Source of the DNA: CAUZFZ01 sp963579025
Lineage (GTDB): Bacteria; Planctomycetota; Planctomycetia; Planctomycetales; Planctomycetaceae
Assembly: GCA_963579025.1 (NCBI GenBank)
Contig: CAUZFZ010000029.1
Span: 15,977-79,976, forward strand
Reading direction: 5' to 3'
Length of the DNA stretch: 64,000 nucleotides
Numbering within the stretch: the stretch's first letter is position 1; each line of letters opens with the position of its first letter. The notes beneath the pieces were generated by a model. The model saw only the letters and a program-made list of their open reading frames with translations. It had not been told where the DNA came from and did no database searches. Positions 26,034-35,382 of this stretch are shown here, in pieces. The translations under genes and the position numbers were made by a program.

Positions 26034-27659
26034 TCACGCCACCGGCGTTTTCCAGGCCGGTGACGATTCGCTGCGGCCCAGCCAGTGGTCGGCTCGCCAT
26101 TGGCAGTAACCGCGGATGGCAAGCAGTAGGCCCCCGTAGAATGCTCCGCCCGTCGTGAGTGCTACGGCCAGTCGCCATGGTTCTCTGATGTTCGCCAATC
26201 GGGAAGCATTGCTCGGCAGACTGGCGGACAAGACGTGGACCAGCCACGTAGGACTCAGGAACAGATTAAACCGCAGTTCTTCGGGTCCCAGCGGCCGATC
26301 GAAGACGATACCCGGCACAAAGATCCAGCCGGTGATCAGCAGAACGGAGCCGATCACCGCTCGCATCTGAGTCCTGGCTCGCAGGCCAATCAGCAGTGCT
26401 ACCCACGCGCACAGCGGCATCAGGATGGCGACGGTCATGATCGACCCGGCCAGCCACACGAACGCCAGTGGGGACGGAAATAGAGTCAGACTCGTCGCGC
26501 AGAAGACGGTTAACAGAGGGATCGCCAGAGTCCACATGGTGCCTTTCACGCCGTCCATGTACTGCCGCACGATTTCCTGGCCGCTCAGCGGCGCGGCGAG
26601 CAGTATGCCAAACGTCTGGCGCACCCGCTCGCCAGGAATCACGCTGGCCATTCGCAGCGTCAACACCATGACAGCGATCAGCCACAGGAAGTCGATCGCG
26701 AAGAATGCGACGTCATATTTCCGGTCCATCATCACCGGGAACATCAGAAGGACCACCGGCAACTCCAGCACCAGAAACACATGCACAAGATGCTGCGTTT
26801 TGCTGAGTGCCCGTTTCTTTGTCTCTCGCCACGAGATCGCCTTCGTGTCCGGCAGCGTCCGCCGATCGCGGAATACCCACAGGCCCGCGTCGGCAAAGAA
26901 GGTGTCGAACTTTCCGAACGCTTTGAAGAACTGATTACGACGGGGCTCGGTGGCGGCGGCGTGCAGTCGCGATGTCGCCTTGCCCAGTGCAATCGCACTG
27001 ATCACAACCCCCGCGCCCGTGAAGATCACGAGGAACGTCATCGATTCGACGGCAACGTTGATGCAGCAGGAACCAGGAATCATGAGCCCCAGCATGGAAA
27101 ACACAGTGCTCATGAATGCGGAGACCACCGAGTTGCGCTTCACTGACCAGTACATGCACACCGATCCGAGCGTCACGATCAGGACGCCCAGGGCAGTGAT
27201 GGTGGCCGCGAGCTGTCGTGTATCGACGCCTCCCAGCGAGTAGCCGAAAGCCAGCAGAGGCATCGAGATCAGCAGCAGCGTGATCATGACCCACACGCGA
27301 CTCAGCAACTTCTCGACGACGATCCGGAAGGGACTGATCTGAGTCGTCAGCAGCGTTGTAAGTGTGTCCCGGTCCTTTTCATCAACGATCGCTCCGGCTG
27401 TGATGACCGGCATCAGAATGCATACGGCCACGACCAGCCACATGGTCAGCTCGTGAAAGACACCGGCGCCGCTACCCAGACCGGATGTTGAGCTGATCGT
27501 CAGCGACCAGCCGAGTCGCTCGGTGGTCCGCCAGAAGACGAAGCCCAGAAATATAGTGGCAAAGACGGTGCGCAGGACAAACATCCGCCCGCGCGCCGAG
27601 AGCTCTTTCAGCTCACGCACCAGGACCGGGAAACCCATCCGTGAACGCTTACGTGGCAT
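26034..27659 (-). CDS. ABC-2 type transport system permease-like membrane protein
   Basis: From ATG 27659 (ATG 27686 also in frame) the protein starts with a short cytoplasmic segment (PVLVRELKELSARGR). A helix and a large loop follow, with AGAIVDEKDRDTLTTLLTTQIS. This 'E+K+R+TL..L' signature is typical of ABC-2 permeases of the ABC-2-membrane type. About ten to twelve hydrophobic helices are visible in two halves. No ATP-binding subunit is adjacent, so the partner ATPase must be encoded elsewhere. The downstream side holds no gene until the terminator of the convergent small protein. Substrate unknown. Confidence 0.85.
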   Translation of the reverse strand: MPRKRSRMGFPVLVRELKELSARGRMFVLRTVFATIFLGFVFWRTTERLGWSLTISSTSGLGSGAGVFHELTMWLVVAVCILMPVITAGAIVDEKDRDTLTTLLTTQISPFRIVVEKLLSRVWVMITLLLISMPLLAFGYSLGGVDTRQLAATITALGVLIVTLGSVCMYWSVKRNSVVSAFMSTVFSMLGLMIPGSCCINVAVESMTFLVIFTGAGVVISAIALGKATSRLHAAATEPRRNQFFKAFGKFDTFFADAGLWVFRDRRTLPDTKAISWRETKKRALSKTQHLVHVFLVLELPVVLLMFPVMMDRKYDVAFFAIDFLWLIAVMVLTLRMASVIPGERVRQTFGILLAAPLSGQEIVRQYMDGVKGTMWTLAIPLLTVFCATSLTLFPSPLAFVWLAGSIMTVAILMPLCAWVALLIGLRARTQMRAVIGSVLLITGWIFVPGIVFDRPLGPEELRFNLFLSPTWLVHVLSASLPSNASRLANIREPWRLAVALTTGGAFYGGLLLAIRGYCQWRADHWLGRSESSPAWKTPVA

Positions 27660-27732
27660 GCTGTGTGCCCTGGTGAACAAAACCAAGGCTCATGCTATCG
27701 TCGCGATCAAGGGTACGAAAGAGGCTCGAACG

Positions 27733-30225
27733 TCACTCTTCGATGAGTCCGTCGGTCGCTTTCTGATTGCGCAAACTCTTGAGTTGATCGAGCAGGCCAT
27801 CTATTTCCTTTTGGACATCCGGCGTCTGCCGAATGACAAGCGATCGGGTCGCCGAGTGCCCTCGCACCACGCCTTGCCCACCAACTTCCGACCAGGACTC
27901 GGCCGCAACGGATTCCTCGATAATCGTTCGTAATCTCTCCAGACCCTCTTCAACCGTCTCGCCCCAAAGCAATAGACCGTCCACAGGATAACTGACCGTG
28001 ACCGGAGGCCCTTTCAGGGCCTGTTGCGACCTGATCACGAGAGCTTCGTCGCGAATCTGCCAGCCAAGGTGCATCGGCTCAAGCATAAGACTCAGTGCCG
28101 ACTCAATCCTTATGCCATATACGTCGATCGTGACCGGTGTTTTTTCGGACACGCCCTCTTCTTCAAGGGACGGAAGATCAAGCACAAGATTGACGCCTGC
28201 AGCCTCTTGCACGTGTTCCAGCACGTCCCGGAGAGGCGTGACCTCGAAATGGAGCGAGATCCTCTGTTTCAGACTTCGTTCAATGTCCATCTCGGTCAGG
28301 CTGATTTGCGTTCCCGGAAGCTCCTGTATGTGCATCCCTTTTGGCGGCTCCTTCCGGCTACGCAACGACGTCTTGATGGAATCCGGGTCAAGCACGCGGA
28401 CGACATAGATCTGCGGCTCCGATTCATCGTCAGTCCAGATTGTCAGGCTCGTCGATCCCGGTTTCAGGCCGATCAGGCCAAGCTTCGTCGGTGTGAACTG
28501 AACCATTTCCAGCGTCTTTGAATCGGCGATCGCAATGCGGGTGATCGGCGATTCCTGATTCATAAGACGCTGATGTCCCACCGCAACGGTGATCGGCCAG
28601 GCGTCCTCGGGGTGACTTTTCTTCACGGGGTATGGAATCGGACGCGGAGGTTGAACAACGAACTCGAGTTCTATCCGGGCTGTGCCTCCATCCGTTTCCA
28701 GTGTCAACCCGGTGTGGCCTGCTTTCAACGGGATCAATCTGAGCATCTGCGGTGAAAGTGCCTGTACCTTGATAATCTCCGAATCGAATCCATCGACACG
28801 GACTATGCGGCCGTCACTTTGCGGAACTGCGACTGTTTCCGAGCGACCCACGTGCATTGTGATCTGGCGGGAGGAACCAGCTTTCAGTTCGATGGACCCT
28901 TGACCCTGCTGCGTATTGTCAATGGCCTCGTTCACTCGCGGTTTGTCGTTTCCTACCTGCTGGACGGTGTGTGGGACGGGCCACGCAGCGCGCAACGGTG
29001 GCGGACCAGGTTTCTTGATCGTCACTCGACGCCCGATCTGCTGATCACGCTCTTCCAGAGCGCTCCGCAACTCGGCGACGTCCTCTTTCAACTCGCGAAT
29101 GACGGCTCGCAGTGATCGAACTTCGTTGAGTATCTGTTGCAGGTCGGTCGAAGAAGCGGCCGGCGCCGAGTCTCCGGCCGTGTCCGGTACAACTCGCACA
29201 AAGTCCGAAGGCGGCAGTGCGACTCCTCCGACGCGCATGTGGTTCAATACCATCGGATAAAACTGCTCTGCGATCTCGATGATCTGATTAATGATCTCGG
29301 GTTCGCGCACTGTTCCAGTCAGCACGGCGGCGTCCTGTATCTTGCTGACATGCACCTGTGCCGTCGGAAAACGGATATCAAGAATGTGCTGCAGGTGTCG
29401 CGCGTCGCCGGCCACGAAAACGTCGATACGCTCTAATCGACTGCCTTCGTCGTACACTGTGAGGGATGTGACCCCCGGCTTGAGAGCTCCGATGGCGATC
29501 CCGCACACGGCCGGTGGTTTGATGCCCTCGACAATGATTTCGGCATCGAGAAACTCGGGATCAAAATCGACACCCGATGCAGGCCAGTTCAGATCAATGA
29601 CCTTAAGGCAGTTTTCAACGACTTCGACGGTATTCGGCCGCTCATCGACTGCGGTCAGCCGCGTTGGGGCCTGCTGGTGGCCGGCCCGTCGGATTGGCGG
29701 GGACGAAGCCGTTGTGGATCGTGGGAGCGTCTGGGCGACGTGCGGAATCAACCGCAGATAGACGCCTCTTGGATCCTCACCAAGACCTCGTTCCACATCA
29801 AGAAGTCGCTCGACGGTTTCCAGTGGCGCGGCCATTCGTGTAATCGCGCCCCCTTCAAGAAACCTGATATCGAGAACGATTGCCTCGCCGACCCGTTCGA
29901 CGTGGCCGCCTTTGATCATCCCATAGACGTCGACGATCTGGTCTTTCAGCCTGTGATCCGGGGAGACTGCTGGAACAAGCGTTGTTTCGCAGATGCGCCA
30001 GTCGCGAGGCAGAATCCTGCCGGGTTGTTCATCTGCCGCGCCAACCTGGACGATCCCCGTGAGTCCAGCGTCGCTGTTGACACCGGTGGCAGTCAGCGGT
30101 GTCCCTGTCCGCAGCTCCGGACCGGGGAATTCCGTCGACTGAGCACACGCCGTCGCCAGGTGGCATCCAGCCAGTAGCAGCGTAGCAATGGCAACGCCCA
30201 TCAATTTGTTTCGTGCATCCGGCAT
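27733..30225 (-). CDS. Lipoprotein-like protein with pilus/secretin N-terminal domains (CpaC/RcpA-like), lacking the secretin gate
   Basis: I chose ATG 30225: GGAGGG lies 9 nt upstream and translation gives a signal with a possible lipobox (LLLAGC). The frame stays open to 30315. Two copies of the pilus-formation N-terminal fold are visible. One has GRSETVAVPQSDGRIVRVDG...LIPLKAGHTGLTLET, the other IADSKTLEMVQFTPTKLGL...LKPGSTSLTIWT. Before these is a BON/secretin-N-like part (VTGTV-type 'AAVLTGTVREPEI') and a coiled coil (LREVIRELKEDVAELRSALE-like). The C-terminal ~200 residues resemble a secretin short domain (VTPLRDVLEHVQEAAGVNLVL). No beta-barrel gate is present, so it is unlikely to form a pore alone. 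Confidence 0.8.
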   Translation of the reverse strand: MPDARNKLMGVAIATLLLAGCHLATACAQSTEFPGPELRTGTPLTATGVNSDAGLTGIVQVGAADEQPGRILPRDWRICETTLVPAVSPDHRLKDQIVDVYGMIKGGHVERVGEAIVLDIRFLEGGAITRMAAPLETVERLLDVERGLGEDPRGVYLRLIPHVAQTLPRSTTASSPPIRRAGHQQAPTRLTAVDERPNTVEVVENCLKVIDLNWPASGVDFDPEFLDAEIIVEGIKPPAVCGIAIGALKPGVTSLTVYDEGSRLERIDVFVAGDARHLQHILDIRFPTAQVHVSKIQDAAVLTGTVREPEIINQIIEIAEQFYPMVLNHMRVGGVALPPSDFVRVVPDTAGDSAPAASSTDLQQILNEVRSLRAVIRELKEDVAELRSALEERDQQIGRRVTIKKPGPPPLRAAWPVPHTVQQVGNDKPRVNEAIDNTQQGQGSIELKAGSSRQITMHVGRSETVAVPQSDGRIVRVDGFDSEIIKVQALSPQMLRLIPLKAGHTGLTLETDGGTARIELEFVVQPPRPIPYPVKKSHPEDAWPITVAVGHQRLMNQESPITRIAIADSKTLEMVQFTPTKLGLIGLKPGSTSLTIWTDDESEPQIYVVRVLDPDSIKTSLRSRKEPPKGMHIQELPGTQISLTEMDIERSLKQRISLHFEVTPLRDVLEHVQEAAGVNLVLDLPSLEEEGVSEKTPVTIDVYGIRIESALSLMLEPMHLGWQIRDEALVIRSQQALKGPPVTVSYPVDGLLLWGETVEEGLERLRTIIEESVAAESWSEVGGQGVVRGHSATRSLVIRQTPDVQKEIDGLLDQLKSLRNQKATDGLIEE

Positions 30226-30629
30226 TTGGATCCCTCCATCGGGTTGGACCGGCTCAAGCCGGCATTGGTTTCGCATTGGAATCGCGTCTGAACTACTGAC
30301 CTTCTGCCGCTTCACTCACCGCTTCACGCAGAAGCTCGATCCGCTTCTGCAGTCCTTCTGCAACATTCCGTGCTGCCGAATCAACTGGAAGATCGGTCAG
30401 CAGCGGCTGCAGCAGACTTAAATTACGAGGTTGCTGCCGCCGCGGCTCCGTTTGTTGCGTGTTCCTTCGACCCCTGGCTCACGCCAGGGGCTATGTGCTG
30501 TTGCCGCTATCGCGGCTGACTGGCTGTACGATTAATTTCGCTGCCGTCCATAACCCGGACGAGCCGGAACCAATCAGCCGGCACGCGTTAGCGTCCGGTT
30601 CCGCGAACCGTGGCTAACGCCCAGCGGCT

Positions 30630-30689
30630 GATATTCATTGCGAAACGCCAGCGACAACATGTTGGTCGATCCCAGGATCGATGGGCCTA
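30630..30689 (+). repeat. Direct repeat, copy 1
   Basis: Starts GATATTCATTGCGAAACGCC and includes ACAACATGTTGGTCGAT. The copy at 30943-31002 matches at all but a handful of positions. The two copies enclose 250 bp that itself holds two inverted repeats, like a small composite element. Confidence 0.8.
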
Positions 30690-30717
30690 CAGCGGCAAAA
30701 CCGCAACCAAACAAAGA

Positions 30718-30783
30718 CTCACGCAAAGGCGCGAAGACGTAAAGTTCAATTCCGGCCTTTGCGTCTTCGCGCCTTTGCGTGAG
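30718..30783. repeat. Perfect inverted repeat with 22-bp arms
   Basis: Arms 30718-30739 and 30762-30783 are exactly complementary (arm begins CTCACGCAAAGGCGCGAAG). The 22-nt spacer is AT-richer. It could form a long hairpin; no T-run follows. Confidence 0.85.
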
Positions 30784-30871
30784 ATTCGAAAGCGCGCACG
30801 GCGTGCATGCATGACGACTGAAGAATCTATGCGGCTTCTGAGACGCACTCGGAAGCCAATGCCTGGCGGCA

Positions 30872-30944
30872 CGAATATCGAACAAGGAATGTCGAAGTCC
30901 GAAGTGAAGCACTTCATCATTCGAAATTCCTTGTTCGATATTCG
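30872..30944. repeat. Inverted repeat with 19-bp arms
   Basis: The 19-nt arm starting CGAATATCGAACAAGG at 30872 pairs with 30926-30944. Pairing continues inward (TCGAA with TCGAA; GAAG with CTTC). AT-rich arms. Confidence 0.8.
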
Positions 30945-31002
30945 ATATTCATTGCGAAACTCCAGCGACAACATGTTGGTCGATCACGGGTTCGAAGGGC
31001 CT
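30943..31002 (+). repeat. Direct repeat, copy 2
   Basis: Second copy of the 60-bp sequence at 30630-30689, in the same orientation, with a few substitutions concentrated in the GTCGATCCCAGG region. Confidence 0.8.
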
Positions 31003-31027
31003 AACGAGGCTCCGCCTCAGACCGTTT

Positions 31028-31091
31028 GAACAGAAGAACGCAAAGGTCGCGAAGACGACTGAACGATGGAGCTCTTCGCGACCTTCTGTTC
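31028..31091. repeat. Inverted repeat
   Basis: GAACAGAA (31028-31035) pairs with TTCTGTTC (31084-31091), and AAGGTCGCGAAGA (31043-31055) pairs with TCTTCGCGACCTT (31073-31085). The same theme, an AAGG-CGCGAAGA arm, occurs in the repeat at 30718, so the two may be related. Confidence 0.75.
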
Positions 31092-31261
31092 ATGAACCAT
31101 CGCTCGGCAAACTTGACTCAACTGCAACATGTTCTGATGAATAAGCGTAGCTTAGGCTCGACGCCAGCACGTACGGCGCACACGTTGGCCTGCACAAAGT
31201 GAATGCCGTTAATGGACTGCGTCAATTGACGATTGTCGGTGTACCAGACACGAAACACAGA

Positions 31262-31293
31262 AAGGCCCGGTCTGATCCAGACCGGGCCTTTTC
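31262..31293. terminator. Strong hairpin, probable terminator
   Basis: A perfect 12-bp stem (AAGGCCCGGTCT with AGACCGGGCCTT) with a 5-nt loop. On the plus strand TTTTC follows the stem; on the minus strand CTTTCTGTGTTT follows. It may end the aminopeptidase transcript, whose stop lies 280 nt upstream on the minus strand, or an unseen plus-strand small RNA. Confidence 0.7.
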
Positions 31294-31572
31294 GGATGTT
31301 GTGGAATGAAATGCAGCCGGCCAATGCCACTTCACGCGCGGGCCAACGCTTAAGGCGGCAACAACGGCCGGCTGCGCGGGCATTATGCGGAAACGACCAG
31401 TTCTGTCTGCGTGAGTCTGCCCCATTCTTTGGCAGATCTGCGGATTTCCACAATCCCACGCATCCATGTTCGTGGATGGGTAGGAGAATCTGTAGCAACG
31501 AACGCTGCCGCGACTTCTGTCCTGACATGCGGCAGGTACGTCACGCAAGTACCGGTCCGGATTCGAAACCAG

Positions 31573-34194
31573 TCATTTCGCTTCCAGCTTAATTAGACGC
31601 TGTTCGAGTTCACGGTTTTGTTTCCGGGCATCTTCCACCTCACGCCGCAGACGTGCGAGCTCGGAATCGCCGCTCTCTGAGGTCCGAATCTTCTCCAGTG
31701 CCTTGCCGGCCGTATCCCGCGTCCAGTCGTACGGATCAGACTCGGCAAGCTGCTTAAGACGCGATTCGGCCGCCCGAGCCCGTGAACCCAGTTGCCCCAG
31801 ACCACTGGCCAGACTGCCCCGCAAGCGCGGTCCGTCGCGATCGATAAGGTCGAGATAGTGCCTGACAACCCGATCGGCCACCGCCGTGGAGAGTTCGTTG
31901 CGGTTCACGTACTCAACCAACCGGCGAATCGCCTCGTGTCGGCACACATGCGGTTTGTCTGGCTGAGTCCACTCGAATAGCACCTCCAGCACGCTGTCGT
32001 CGGTCGAACGGGCGAGACCACGCAGTGCTGCGATTCGAATCGTCTCCCGATGTGATGCCTTGCCCAGCGCCGCCTTGAGCAGTTTGACCGGCGGTTCGCT
32101 GGACACTTCCGCCAGTGATGTCAGCAAGGCCGACTCGACAAAGTAACTTCGATCACCCTCGTCTGACTTCTTAGTGAGCGTTTCGATAACTTTTTCGTCG
32201 TTCGTAAACGCCGCCAGAGCGTTGGCACAGGCTCGGCGAACTTTCGGATGCTCCTGCGTCAATCCGTCAATCAGCGCGTCGCGTGCGATGTTCCCCTTCA
32301 GTTTGCCGAGCGCTTTCGCAGCTTCCGTGCGCACGGCATGGAACGGGTCCGTATTCAGACTCTTCTGCAGCAACTCACGACTCTTGTCGGTGCGGACTTC
32401 GGCGAAGTGTTCGACTGCGCGAACCCGCTCAGGGACCGACGGTGCCGGGTTGGTGTCGGTCACCAGAAGCTGTGATTCCCACAGCCCGGGGTTCTTCTTT
32501 TCGCGGATCTTTGCCAGCAATGTGAAGTCGGGATCAACGCGTACGAGACTCGGCTTCTCCGTCATCGGCACGTACTCGATAAATTCCCGTTCTGTCATGA
32601 GACGATCGACCACGGCGCCGTCGGCTGTTGCGCCGGCGCTAAACGCGATTCGCACGGGAATGTGAAACAGGTCGCCCTTCTGTGTCTGCTTGACGTGAAT
32701 CTTCATCTTCTGTTCGGCGGGCAGATACTCGCTTTCGACCAGCAATTCCGGATGCCCTGGCCGCTCTGTCCAGTCATGAAAGAACCGCTCCAGTGAGACG
32801 CCGTACAACCGCTCAAAGACCTGCCGCAGATCGCTGGTCTCGGCTGACTGGTAGGCGTAAACCGTGCCGTACCTCTGCAACCCACGGAAGAAGTCTTCGT
32901 CACCCAGGCGGCTGCGGAGCATGTGTAACACCCACGCGCCCTTCGGATAGACGCGATTGTCGAACATCGAACCGGGATGCCGATATCGCCGATCCAGAAC
33001 CGGCCGGCTGAGTGTCGTCCCCGATCGAGCGGCACGCAGGTCCTGCAGCAGATGCCAGTCGCGTTCGTCGCGACCGTGCGCGTATTCGTCCCATAGGATC
33101 TCGGAGTACGTTGCGAATCCCTCGTTGAGCCACAGGTGCGACCAGTCCTTGCACGTCACCAGGTCGCCCCACCACTGATGCCCAAGTTCGTGAGCGATCA
33201 GCCAGTCGGGCGTACTGTCCAGTATGGCCCGCTCGTCGTGCATTGCGCGGCCGTAAAGAGTCGTGGCGCTGGTGTTCTCCATCCCGCCAAACACGAACTG
33301 GTGCACGACCACTTGAGCGTACTTCTCCCACGGATACTCAATCCCGAACCGTTCGCTGAAGAAGTCGAGCATTCTGGTCGTGCGTCCGAACGTCCGCTGC
33401 GTGTCCGCGGCACGATTCTTCGGCACGTAATACGTAACGGGTTTGCCACGCCATTCTTCCCGCGTGACTTCGAATTCACCCACGACCAGTGTCACCAGGT
33501 ACGAAACGTGCGACTTCTCCTGAGCCCAGTGGAACATGACGTGGTCGCCGATCTTTCGGCGTGTGACCAGCCGGCCATTCGACAGCGCCTCGAACTTAGG
33601 ATCGACACGCGCGATCAGCGATGTGGTCTGTCGTTCGTTTGGATTGTCCACACAGGGAAACCAGTAGCGGTTGGCGGTCGGTTCACCCTGGCTCCATACC
33701 ATCCATGGTGTGTCGGGGGCCTTATCAGTTGGTCCGAAGAAATAGAGCCCGGATCGAGGCTCACGCACCGAGTAGGGAATCTCCAATCGCCATTTCTGAC
33801 CAGGGCGAACCGTGATTCCCTTCTTCTTGAGCACAGGGTGCTTGAGATCGATCTGCAGTTTTTCTCCCGTGTTGTAAACGGGCAGGTCCGGTCCGGCTCT
33901 GAACTTGCCGTCTTCCGGCGTCTTGCCTTCAGCGTCAACGGGCGACAGATAGGCGAGAGAAGTCTCGTGATCAACAGCATTAAGCGTGATCAACGATGTT
34001 GGCCGCAATAGAGTGAAATCGAGCCACACCGTGCCGGTGATTTTCTTCTGCTCCAGATCAACAAAGAGATCCAGTTTGATGTGATGCACATCAATGTCGC
34101 GGTCGGCCGTCGTACGCAGGGGCTCTTCGGCAGCAGCCGCTGAGCAAATCAGTGCAAGCAGCCCAGCAGAACACAGAACGCGAACACAGTGCAT
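31573..34194 (-). CDS. Secreted M1 family aminopeptidase with HEAT repeats
   Basis: The ribosome-binding site AAAGG lies 9 nt before ATG 34194. Signal peptide VLCSAGLLALICSAAAAEE. The M1 gluzincin core is complete: exopeptidase motif GGMEN (303-307), zinc motif HELGHQWWG (335-343) with the third ligand Glu358 in NEGFATY. A catalytic Tyr is likely in the YPKGAWVLHML region. From about residue 600 on, alpha-helical HEAT-type repeats appear (VRTEAAKALGKLKG, VRRACANALAAF, IRIAALRGLARS). The protein ends in a coiled coil (LARLRREVEDARKQNRELEQ). M1 enzymes remove N-terminal residues from peptides; the tail may dock it to a surface partner. Confidence 0.93.
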   Translation of the reverse strand: MHCVRVLCSAGLLALICSAAAAEEPLRTTADRDIDVHHIKLDLFVDLEQKKITGTVWLDFTLLRPTSLITLNAVDHETSLAYLSPVDAEGKTPEDGKFRAGPDLPVYNTGEKLQIDLKHPVLKKKGITVRPGQKWRLEIPYSVREPRSGLYFFGPTDKAPDTPWMVWSQGEPTANRYWFPCVDNPNERQTTSLIARVDPKFEALSNGRLVTRRKIGDHVMFHWAQEKSHVSYLVTLVVGEFEVTREEWRGKPVTYYVPKNRAADTQRTFGRTTRMLDFFSERFGIEYPWEKYAQVVVHQFVFGGMENTSATTLYGRAMHDERAILDSTPDWLIAHELGHQWWGDLVTCKDWSHLWLNEGFATYSEILWDEYAHGRDERDWHLLQDLRAARSGTTLSRPVLDRRYRHPGSMFDNRVYPKGAWVLHMLRSRLGDEDFFRGLQRYGTVYAYQSAETSDLRQVFERLYGVSLERFFHDWTERPGHPELLVESEYLPAEQKMKIHVKQTQKGDLFHIPVRIAFSAGATADGAVVDRLMTEREFIEYVPMTEKPSLVRVDPDFTLLAKIREKKNPGLWESQLLVTDTNPAPSVPERVRAVEHFAEVRTDKSRELLQKSLNTDPFHAVRTEAAKALGKLKGNIARDALIDGLTQEHPKVRRACANALAAFTNDEKVIETLTKKSDEGDRSYFVESALLTSLAEVSSEPPVKLLKAALGKASHRETIRIAALRGLARSTDDSVLEVLFEWTQPDKPHVCRHEAIRRLVEYVNRNELSTAVADRVVRHYLDLIDRDGPRLRGSLASGLGQLGSRARAAESRLKQLAESDPYDWTRDTAGKALEKIRTSESGDSELARLRREVEDARKQNRELEQRLIKLEAK

Positions 34195-34265
34195 GTTTCA
34201 GACCTTTGGAAACCGATGAATGGTGGCCAATTCCTGCAATCGCGAGCGACGTGTGGTCACTCGTC

Positions 34266-35069
34266 TTACGCTTCATCCACAACGGGATTCGTCAGTGCCC
34301 CGATTCCGTCGATTTCGATCGTGCAGCTGTCGCCGTCCTGCAGAAACACCGGCGGCTTACGTGCTCCGCCGACTCCGTGTGGAGTTCCCGTAAAGATCGC
34401 CGTGCCTGGAGACAACACTGTGCTGCCACTGAGAAACTCGATCAGCGTCGGCACGTCAAAGATCATGTCGTCCGTGTTCCAGTCCTGCATGACTTCGCCG
34501 TTGAGGACCGTCCGAATCCCCAATGAGTTGGGATTGGGGATCTCGTCGGCGGTGACCAGACAGGGACCCATCGGGGCGAACGTCGCAAACGTCTTGCCTC
34601 GGCACCACTGACTGCCGCCCTTCTTCAACTGCCAGTCTCGGGCGCTGACGTCGTTGCCGCAGGTGTAACCCAGCACAAAGTCCAGAGCGTTCTCGCGAGT
34701 CGCGTTGAGGCATTCCCTGCCAATGATGACCACCAGTTCGCATTCGTAGTCCACGGCGTCGCTGGCGAGCTTACGAGGCAGGACGATTGGATCGCCAGGG
34801 TGCTGGAGCGTGCTGCTCGTCTTCATGAACACAATCGGGTATTCCGGAATCGGCTGGTTTCCTTCTGCCGCATGTTTCCGGTAATTCAATCCGATGCACA
34901 CGATGTCCGTCGGTGCAACCGGAGCCAGCAACTTGCTGACCGTGGCAGCCTTCCCGGTATCCTGGTAATCGCCGAAGAGATCGCCCTGGATCCGAGTGAC
35001 AGATCCGTCAGCCTGCTGGCTGCCGAGGCCAACGGAACCGGTATCATCCAGAAAGCGAACGATTTTCAC
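34266..35069 (-). CDS. Fumarylacetoacetate hydrolase (FAH) family protein
   Basis: I chose GTG 35069 because GAGGAAG lies 5 nt upstream and the product then starts VKIVRFLDD, the usual FAH-family beginning; ATG 35120 adds 17 odd residues. Family motifs are present: CIGLNYRKHAAE, the metal-binding DYECELVVIIG (Glu-X-Glu type), GNDVSARDWQ, KTFATFAPMGPCLV and FTGTPHGVG. Such enzymes cleave or hydrate 2,4-diketo acids. Homologues act on 2,4-diketo-3-deoxy-L-fuconate, and an L-fuconate dehydratase-like gene lies 6 kb away at 41278; a shared pathway is inferred, not shown. 71 nt upstream of the aminopeptidase start region, same strand. Confidence 0.88.
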   Translation of the reverse strand: MKIVRFLDDTGSVGLGSQQADGSVTRIQGDLFGDYQDTGKAATVSKLLAPVAPTDIVCIGLNYRKHAAEGNQPIPEYPIVFMKTSSTLQHPGDPIVLPRKLASDAVDYECELVVIIGRECLNATRENALDFVLGYTCGNDVSARDWQLKKGGSQWCRGKTFATFAPMGPCLVTADEIPNPNSLGIRTVLNGEVMQDWNTDDMIFDVPTLIEFLSGSTVLSPGTAIFTGTPHGVGGARKPPVFLQDGDSCTIEIDGIGALTNPVVDEA

Positions 35070-35278
35070 GGGTACTTCCTCAGTCTGGTTCGTGTCATCA
35101 CGCACAAGGCAGCGAGCCATCTCGCTCCGGAGCGCGCCGGCTGCACGCTAAGGCACGCAACTGCCGTCTGCCAGCAAGCTGGATTTTGCCCTGCGGTTCC
35201 AGTGCGGCACGCGGTGGATCAGACGACGTCCCTGGCTCACCACCTGGCACGGAATCCGGATGAAGTGATTCACGAATA

Positions 35279-35382
35279 GTGCCGCTCGCCTGCCGCTCGT
35301 CAACGTCCTTAGCCCGATACACGTGCGAGCACCCAGTAATTGTGACGGAAGCGGCGGTGACCCACTCAGCGCGTGAAGACAT
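35279..35382 (-). pseudogene. 5' remnant of a propeller lipoprotein gene
   Basis: Starts at ATG 35382. The first ~35 codons match the lipoprotein at 36347-37444 (VTITGCSHVYRAKDVDERQ against VTITGCSHLYQAEDVDQWQ, with the lipobox Cys kept). Similarity stops after GTI at about 35279. What follows in frame is unrelated. Confidence 0.85.

Larger units (their letters stand above)
30226..31572. other. Repeat-filled intergenic region
   Basis: About 1.35 kb without a convincing gene. It is packed with structure: a direct repeat of about 60 bp (30630 and 30943), three inverted repeats (30718-30783, 30872-30944, 31028-31091), a terminator-like hairpin at 31262 and another inverted repeat (31313-31322 with 31366-31375). 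Open frames here have no family resemblance and run through the repeats. Confidence 0.7.

Noticed and set aside
30718..30783. CRISPR-like repetition in the 30-31 kb gap
   Set aside because: The repeats are inverted arms and one 60-bp direct repeat, not regularly spaced short repeats with unique spacers; no cas gene is present.
31545..31590. Possible tRNA T-loop (GGATTCGAAACC)
   Set aside because: No matching D-arm, anticodon arm or acceptor stem could be formed on either strand; the sequence runs into the aminopeptidase stop.
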